Source of the DNA: Patescibacteria group bacterium
Lineage (GTDB): Bacteria > Patescibacteriota > Patescibacteriia > GCA-002772895
Direction of reading: 5' to 3'
DNA length: 8,829 bases
Assembly: GCA_018895765.1 (NCBI GenBank)
Contig: JAHINX010000028.1
Coordinates: 1 to 8,829 of the forward strand
Below are positions 4,243 through 8,829 of the stretch, piece by piece. Under the pieces are notes generated by a model that saw only the letters and a program-made list of their open reading frames with translations, did not search any database and was not told the origin of the DNA. A program made the translations under genes and the position numbers. Numbering within the stretch: the stretch's first letter is position 1; every line of letters begins with the position of its first letter.

Positions 4243-4779
4243 TTACTTTTTATGCTTCCAAAAAACTCTTGCCAATTTATCGCGTTCAGACCATTTTATT
4301 TCCAGCTCCCCACCTTTATGGGCATGATCTATTTGTTTTCCGATTGAAACAGCCAATTGGTTTTCTGTTGTCAATACGCGGATACTGCTTTTTTTTATTT
4401 CTATACGCATCGCCTTATCTTCAGGATCACGTTTTTTTGCTCGTTTTGCAATATTCCGCACTTCTCGGGCAATTTCCATTAATAGGTCTTGAGGAATTCT
4501 TGAAAGAACTAGCTCTCCTTCATAATTAACTTTGCCTCCGCCTTGCATTATTAATTTATCTTCCGGGCAAAGTTGATAAGAAACGCCCCTATTCCATTTA
4601 TATGCTTGAGATAAAAATTCGTTATCATGCCAATGTTTATCGAAATAAACAGCATGGCATTTTGGGCAAATTAAAACAGCGGTTTTCCCTTTTTTATGTT
4701 CCGAGCTTGGAAAACGTGGCTTATCTGCTCCACGTCTTGTTGAATCTTGTTTTTTGTTTGAAAAATATTCATCCTTCAT
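4243..4779 (-). CDS. Zinc-finger protein, BCAM0308/NMD3-like family
   Basis: This 178-residue basic protein has a disordered Lys/Ser-rich start (1-32). A zinc-ribbon-like part follows: C38-P-K-C41-H-A-V-Y-F, then W50, then C71-P-E-D. The C-terminal domain (about 95-178) includes an R-x-E-I strand, V-L-T-T-E-N-Q-L-A-V-S-I-G, and an ending -R-V-F-W-K-H-K-K. This order, and the 'TT...LA..IG' followed by a closing strand with Arg-Val-x-Trp, matches my memory of the uncharacterised BCAM0308 family, whose zinc part resembles the start of eukaryotic and archaeal NMD3. Its function is unknown; RNA or ribosome association is only suggested by that resemblance. The usual fourth cysteine is Asp74 here, so zinc would need a His (42, 49 or 51) or is not bound. 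It lies 40 bases after gatA. Confidence 0.65.
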   Translation of the reverse strand: MKDEYFSNKKQDSTRRGADKPRFPSSEHKKGKTAVLICPKCHAVYFDKHWHDNEFLSQAYKWNRGVSYQLCPEDKLIMQGGGKVNYEGELVLSRIPQDLLMEIAREVRNIAKRAKKRDPEDKAMRIEIKKSSIRVLTTENQLAVSIGKQIDHAHKGGELEIKWSERDKLARVFWKHKK

Positions 4780-4819
4780 ACTAAATAAGATTTATAGCCC
4801 ATATTCTTACAGGCATTTT

Positions 4820-6241
4820 TTATATATATAATTCTTTTGCAGTACGTAAGACCGTATTTTCATCAAATTGCCTACCCATAACCTGCAGGCCTATCGGCAG
4901 ACCATCTATGTCTCCGCATGGTATAGATATTGCAGGAATCCCGGCAACATTAGCGCTTACAGTGTAAATATCAGAAAGATACATTTTTAACGGATCATCC
5001 ATTTTTTCTCCCAAATTCCAAGCAACTGAAGGAGATGTTGGGGTAATAAGACAGTCAACTTCATTAAATGCCTTATCAAAATCTTGTTTTATAACGGCTC
5101 GGACAGCTGTCGCTTTTTTATAGTATGCGTCATAGTAGCCAGATGAAAGAGCATATGTACCTATCATTGTTCTACGCTTTATTTCTTTTCCAAAACCAAT
5201 CGCCCTAGACTCCATATAAGCTTCTAAAAGATTTTTTACTGAGCCATTTTTATATGCGGAGTAACCATAACGGACTCCATCAAAACGCGCCAAATTTGAG
5301 GATAGTTCTGAGGGCATAATTATATAGTACACCGCCAGCGCGTAATCCGTATGCGGAAGAGATACTTCTTTTATTTCTGCGCCAAGACCTTTTAAAATAT
5401 TTACTTTTTCTTCTATTTTATCTTTTATATTTCCACCGAGGCCTTTATAATATTCTTTTGGCAGACCAACGCGCAATTTTTTAAAATTTATTTTTTCATC
5501 CAATCCCAACTGCTTATCCACAGTCGTAGAGTCATGGGAGTCCTTTCCGGCGATTGTTTTATACAAGAGCTCCGCATCCTCCACTGTTTTTGCGAAAGGG
5601 CTTATTTGATCAAAAGATGAAGCCAATGCCATAAGTCCATAACGCGAAACTCTGCCATAAGAAGGCTTGAAGCCGACATTCCCACAAAGAGAAGCCGGCT
5701 GTCGGACGCTTCCGCCCGTATCCGACCCAAATGCGCCAAGACACATATCCGCGGAAAGAGCAGCTGCGCTCCCACCCGATGAACCACCAGGAACTTTTTT
5801 TTGATTAAGCGGGTTTTTTGTCGGACCAAATGCAGAGCTTTCTGTTGAAGATCCGCAAGCAAATTCGTCCATGTTTGTTTTACCTAAAAATATGGCTCCC
5901 GCCTCACGCAATTTTTTAATTATTGTGGCATCATACGCGCTTACATAATTTTCCAAAATTTTTGAACCGGCAGTGCATTTTGTATCCTGTATTAAAATAT
6001 TATCCTTTATTGCTAAAGGTATCCCTTCCAATTCACCGATTTCCTCTTTTTGCGCCAGCTTCTCATCCACACGCTTTGCATCGCGAATTGCAGATTCTTT
6101 AAAAACGCTTAAATAAGCATTTAAGTCGGCATTTTTTTCTTCTATCGCTGTAATACAGTCATTTACAAGAGATAAAGCGCTAAAATCCTTGCTTTTTAAC
6201 CCCTCATGCGCCTGCTTAATTGTAAGTTCATTTAATTTCAT
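4820..6241 (-). CDS. gatA: Asp/Glu-tRNA amidotransferase subunit A
   Basis: GatA is the amidase subunit of GatCAB. It releases ammonia from glutamine; GatB then uses it to convert Glu-tRNA(Gln) to Gln-tRNA(Gln), or Asp-tRNA(Asn) to Asn-tRNA(Asn). The 473-residue product shows the complete amidase-signature core. Catalytic Lys79 lies in EGIPLAIKDN, cis-Ser154 in PGGSSGGSAAA, and nucleophile Ser178 in GSDTGGSVRQPAS, the same three positions as in the known Staphylococcus enzyme. The end GLPIGLQVMGRQFDENTVLR is typical. The length is close to the usual 480-490. It starts 52 bases after gatC, and that gap holds a short tandem ACAGATTACACAGAT-like repeat; only a weak purine stretch precedes the ATG. 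gatB does not follow, so it must be elsewhere in the genome if the enzyme is complete. Confidence 0.97.
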   Translation of the reverse strand: MKLNELTIKQAHEGLKSKDFSALSLVNDCITAIEEKNADLNAYLSVFKESAIRDAKRVDEKLAQKEEIGELEGIPLAIKDNILIQDTKCTAGSKILENYVSAYDATIIKKLREAGAIFLGKTNMDEFACGSSTESSAFGPTKNPLNQKKVPGGSSGGSAAALSADMCLGAFGSDTGGSVRQPASLCGNVGFKPSYGRVSRYGLMALASSFDQISPFAKTVEDAELLYKTIAGKDSHDSTTVDKQLGLDEKINFKKLRVGLPKEYYKGLGGNIKDKIEEKVNILKGLGAEIKEVSLPHTDYALAVYYIIMPSELSSNLARFDGVRYGYSAYKNGSVKNLLEAYMESRAIGFGKEIKRRTMIGTYALSSGYYDAYYKKATAVRAVIKQDFDKAFNEVDCLITPTSPSVAWNLGEKMDDPLKMYLSDIYTVSANVAGIPAISIPCGDIDGLPIGLQVMGRQFDENTVLRTAKELYI

Positions 6242-6293
6242 ATCATCTTTCTTTAAATTTTTATCTGTGTAATCTGTGTCTAAAAATCCGTGG
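6242..6293. repeat. gatC-gatA spacer with short degenerate repeat
   Basis: On the minus strand the spacer runs CCACGGATTTTTAGACACAG and then ATTACACAGAT, with (A)CACAGAT repeated twice (AGACACAGATTACACAGATA). Similar 'ACACAGAT/CCACGGAT' strings are, from memory, scattered intergenic repeats in many environmental bacterial genomes. Confidence 0.4.
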
Positions 6294-6590
6294 TTATTTT
6301 TTAAACACTCCTACTATTTTCAGCAAATCCCCTTCTTTTTCCGGCATATTGCCTAAAATAAGCTCGCGCTCCGCTTCAGTACACCCTTTTAGCTCATCTT
6401 CGCGCCAACTATTCTCAAGATCGGTTATATAAAAATTAGAGCTGATGCCGGCGGTGTCCTCTTCTTGCAATTTATTTACATACTCCAAAATAGATGACAT
6501 CTCGTCACCATATTTTGACAATTCTTCCTCTTTTATTCCTATCCGCGCTAAAAGCGCGATTTTCTGCACATCTTCCTTACTTAACTTCAT
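6294..6590 (-). CDS. gatC: Asp/Glu-tRNA amidotransferase subunit C
   Basis: GatC is the small subunit that wraps around the GatA-GatB interface and stabilises the amidotransferase. The 98-residue product matches the family in length and plan: an N-terminal helix with V-x-K-I-A-L-L-A-R-I (about 8-17), E-E-E and a helix with S-S-I-L-E-Y-V-N-K-L-Q-E-E-D (about 32-45), then W-R-E-D-E-L (62-67) corresponding to the usual L-R-x-D motif, and G-D-L-L-K-I-V-G-V near the end corresponding to the GatA-contacting tail. It is directly followed by gatA, as in many bacteria. A good promoter ends only seven bases before its ATG, so translation may be leaderless, and gatC-gatA may be transcribed separately from ligA, whose stop is 85 bases upstream. 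Confidence 0.93.
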   Translation of the reverse strand: MKLSKEDVQKIALLARIGIKEEELSKYGDEMSSILEYVNKLQEEDTAGISSNFYITDLENSWREDELKGCTEAERELILGNMPEKEGDLLKIVGVFKK

Positions 6591-6597
6591 ATCTTAT

Positions 6598-6626
6598 ATT
6601 TTACAGAATTATTTTATTTTTTTCAA
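6598..6626 (-). promoter_or_regulatory. Probable gatC promoter, near-leaderless
   Basis: On the minus strand TTGAAA (6621-6626) and TAAAAT (6598-6603) are separated by exactly 17 bases. The -10 ends seven bases before the gatC ATG, so transcription would begin at or within a base or two of the start codon. Confidence 0.5.
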
Positions 6627-6675
6627 GATGTTAAGAGTCGGGCTACTAATATTATGGACAATGATTTACAAAAAA

Positions 6676-8769
6676 TTATTTTATCAACTTTAAAAAATCT
6701 TTTTCATCCAATGTTTTTATGCCTATTTTTTTTGCCTTATCAAATTTACTCCCCGGGTCGGCGCCGGCAACCACAAAATCCGTTTCTTTTGAAACCGAAG
6801 AAGATACATCTCCTCCCAAATCTCTAATTTTCTTTTTTGCGTCATCACGAGTCATACTATCCAATCCGCCGGTTAAAACAAAGGTTTTACCGCGAAGTGG
6901 CTGATGCTGGCTGATGTGAATATCTTCTACGTCTACACCGTTTTGTTTCAAGCTTTCAATTAAGTGTTTTCCACTCTCATCATTAAAAAATCTCTCGATC
7001 GAATCTGCCACCACAGAACCTACATCTTCAATATTTTCCAATTCCTCGCGCCCAGATTTTTGTAATTTTTCTAAAGAGCCAAACTTGCGCGCCAATGCGT
7101 CTGCGGTTTCTTCCCCTACATTAGAAATACCAAGCGCAAAAATAAAACGAGGCAGAGATACTTTTTTAGACTTTTCTATCGCCTCTATCGTATTTTCAGC
7201 GGATTTTTCCGCAAACCGTTCTAATGGTTCCAAATCCTCTTTTTTAAGTCTAAAAATATCGGCAGGTGTGTTTATTAACCCCTCTGTCACAAGCTGTTCA
7301 ACTATTTTTTTACCCATTCCCTCTATATTAAATGCTTTTTTTGATGCAAAATGGATTATCCCTCTAATATTTTTTCGCGCGCACTTTTTATTAGGGCAGT
7401 ATAATATTGCACCTGAAATTTCTTTTTTAGGTGATTTTTTTATTTTTTTCCTTTCCAAATTTTCCCCGCATATCGGACATTGGCGCGGAATGCTTATTTT
7501 TTTTGCATTCTTCGGCCGTAAATTTTTTATTGCTTTTTTTATTTTTGGTATTACATCACCGGCCTTTTCTACAATAACCGTATCTCCGATATGCAAATCA
7601 AGCCGCTCTATTTCGTCCGGATTATGGAGCGTTGCATGTGTCACTGTGGTACCCCCTATCTGCATTGGTTCTAAAGTTGCAACCGGCGTTATTGCGCCCG
7701 TTCTTCCAACATCCCAACTTACTTTCAAAATCTTTCCCGTTGCCTCTTCACCAGGATATTTATAAGCAACTATGCCCCGTGGGGTTTTCCCGGCGACTCC
7801 AAGTTTTTTAAATAAATTTATATTATTTAAATTTATTACTGTCCCGTCAAGCCAATAATCAAGTTTTTGACGTTTTTTTTCAATTTCTTTATAAAATTTT
7901 TGAATTTGTTCCAAATTTTTGCAGTATCTATTATTGGGGTTTGTTTTTATTCCTATTAACTTTAATATCTCATGCGCCTCTTCATGGGTTTCGTGCCCAA
8001 AATTAGCAATTAAGTCATAGCCAAAAAAATCTAATTTCCGTTTTGCAGTTATTTTTGAATCTAACTGCCTAATACTCCCTGCTGCGGCGTTCCTTGGATT
8101 CGCAAAAATCTGCCCCCCTTTCTTTGCGTTTTCTTTATTTAATCTATCAAAAGTACTTGCGCTCATAAAAGTTTCTCCGCGCACTTCTATTCTACCGCTA
8201 AACTTTTCGATTTTCTCTAAAAATTGTTTTCTATCCACATTGCTAAACTTTTTTAAAAAATCATCTATTTGTTTTTTTGTTGGGATATTAAGCTCCAAAG
8301 GTATCGCTTCTATTGTTTTTAGATTTTGCGTTACATCTTCGCCTATTTTTCCATCACCTCTTGTGGATCCGGTTTCCAAAGCCCCATTTTTATAAACAAG
8401 CGAAACCGCAAGTCCATCCATCTTTATCTCGACATAATAATCAAAAATGCTTTCTGACGAAAGTTTTTTTATCCGTTTTTCCCATTCTTGCAATTCTTCA
8501 AAACTAAAAACATCCTCAATGGACAACATGGGCACTTGGTGATGGACTTTTTGAAATTTACCCAGTGCTTCTCCACCAACTCTCTGTGTCGGCGAATCGG
8601 GCGTTAAAAATTCCGGATTTTCCTGTTCCAGCCTATATAAATCGTGCTTTAAAGAATCCAACGCTGCATCGGAAATATCCGGCTTATCCAAAACATGATA
8701 AAGATAGCGATGATGATTAATCTCTTTTTTTAAAGCCTCTATTCTATTTTTTATTTCTGTCTTTGTCAT
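6676..8769 (-). CDS. ligA: NAD-dependent DNA ligase
   Basis: LigA seals nicks in duplex DNA using NAD, in replication and repair. The 697-residue protein has all family parts in order. An Ia-type helical domain with R21-Y-L-Y-H-V-L-D and D-I-S-D for NAD binding comes first. The adenylation domain has nucleophile Lys116 in KMDG, STRGDG (135-140), ANPRNAAAGS (223-232), LDGTVI (307-312) and AYKYP (335-339). An OB fold follows, then a zinc finger with C431-P-I-C434 and C458 and C463, helix-hairpin-helix repeats (about 475-600), and a C-terminal BRCT domain (about 623-697) with GKTFVLTG and a closing LDEKDFL. Residues about 162-190 are a Lys/Phe-rich insertion of some 25-30 residues compared with the Escherichia coli enzyme, before the EVRGE strand. 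This explains the slightly long protein. The start is the usual position. It appears to have its own promoter at the right edge. Confidence 0.98.
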   Translation of the reverse strand: MTKTEIKNRIEALKKEINHHRYLYHVLDKPDISDAALDSLKHDLYRLEQENPEFLTPDSPTQRVGGEALGKFQKVHHQVPMLSIEDVFSFEELQEWEKRIKKLSSESIFDYYVEIKMDGLAVSLVYKNGALETGSTRGDGKIGEDVTQNLKTIEAIPLELNIPTKKQIDDFLKKFSNVDRKQFLEKIEKFSGRIEVRGETFMSASTFDRLNKENAKKGGQIFANPRNAAAGSIRQLDSKITAKRKLDFFGYDLIANFGHETHEEAHEILKLIGIKTNPNNRYCKNLEQIQKFYKEIEKKRQKLDYWLDGTVINLNNINLFKKLGVAGKTPRGIVAYKYPGEEATGKILKVSWDVGRTGAITPVATLEPMQIGGTTVTHATLHNPDEIERLDLHIGDTVIVEKAGDVIPKIKKAIKNLRPKNAKKISIPRQCPICGENLERKKIKKSPKKEISGAILYCPNKKCARKNIRGIIHFASKKAFNIEGMGKKIVEQLVTEGLINTPADIFRLKKEDLEPLERFAEKSAENTIEAIEKSKKVSLPRFIFALGISNVGEETADALARKFGSLEKLQKSGREELENIEDVGSVVADSIERFFNDESGKHLIESLKQNGVDVEDIHISQHQPLRGKTFVLTGGLDSMTRDDAKKKIRDLGGDVSSSVSKETDFVVAGADPGSKFDKAKKIGIKTLDEKDFLKLIK

Positions 8770-8780
8770 AAATTCAGGAA

Positions 8781-8812
8781 ACGAATTACGAATCAGATAC
8801 GAATATACGAAT
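8781..8812. repeat. Short ACGAAT repeats upstream of ligA
   Basis: TACGAAT occurs at 8787-8793, 8798-8804 and 8806-8812, with a further ACGAATT at 8781. The array forms the whole ligA leader. Such ATTCGTA-type arrays are, from memory, frequent in intergenic DNA of candidate-phyla genomes. Confidence 0.55.
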
Positions 8813-8818
8813 ATTATA
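8813..8818 (-). promoter_or_regulatory. Probable -10 box of the ligA promoter
   Basis: A perfect TATAAT on the minus strand lies 43 bases before the ligA ATG. The matching -35 would fall beyond the right end of the window, so the promoter is only half visible. Confidence 0.4.
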
Positions 8819-8829
8819 TTATTTATTCG

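Noticed and set aside
7085..7765. 226-codon plus-strand frame
   Set aside because: It is entirely antisense to well-conserved ligA and has no domain features; it is a shadow of AT-poor antisense stops.

Overview
This AT-rich 8.8 kb window carries a colinear block of genes, all on the minus strand. The content suggests a small-genome bacterium of the Candidate Phyla Radiation (Patescibacteria, perhaps a parcubacterial lineage). Pointers are the pairing of ligA with gatC-gatA, short single-membrane-pass hypothetical proteins, an amphipathic and acidic small protein, weak or absent Shine-Dalgarno sites, and intergenic DNA built from degenerate short repeats. This is inference from gene content; there is no rRNA or marker phylogeny here.

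In transcription order (right to left) the window holds: ligA (NAD-dependent DNA ligase), gatC and gatA (two of the three Asp/Glu-tRNA amidotransferase subunits), a zinc-finger protein resembling the BCAM0308/NMD3-like family, a membrane-anchored protein with a HEPN-like Rx4H motif, and lgt (prolipoprotein diacylglyceryl transferase) carrying an in-frame 45-bp tandem repeat. Next come an acidic disordered protein with an amphipathic N-terminus, two overlapping tiny single-pass membrane ORFs of 40 and 47 codons, and a membrane-anchored protein with two thioredoxin-like domains. A strong hairpin at 1165-1194 closes this block. A tRNA locus follows, then a second hairpin terminator (702-726), then a flavodoxin-fold NAD(P)H oxidoreductase with its own extended -10 promoter.

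The most unusual part is the tRNA locus (859-1112). A complete tRNA-Ser(GGA) lies inside another class II, serine-like tRNA. The outer tRNA is cut in its anticodon loop: its 5' half (acceptor, D-arm, 5' anticodon stem) lies upstream and its 3' half (3' anticodon stem, variable arm, T-arm, acceptor) downstream, and all its stems are still complementary. The inner tRNA is flanked by a perfect 14-bp inverted repeat that directly extends its acceptor stem. I found no group I intron core, and no simple join of the halves restores a serine anticodon. It is therefore either a tRNA broken by a tRNA-bearing insertion or an unusual nested or split tRNA arrangement.

The genes combine housekeeping (DNA joining, tRNA amidation, lipoprotein maturation) with a small envelope-directed set: Lgt, tiny membrane proteins and an extracytoplasmic thioredoxin-like protein. 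There are no plausible plus-strand protein genes; plus-strand open frames are shadows.
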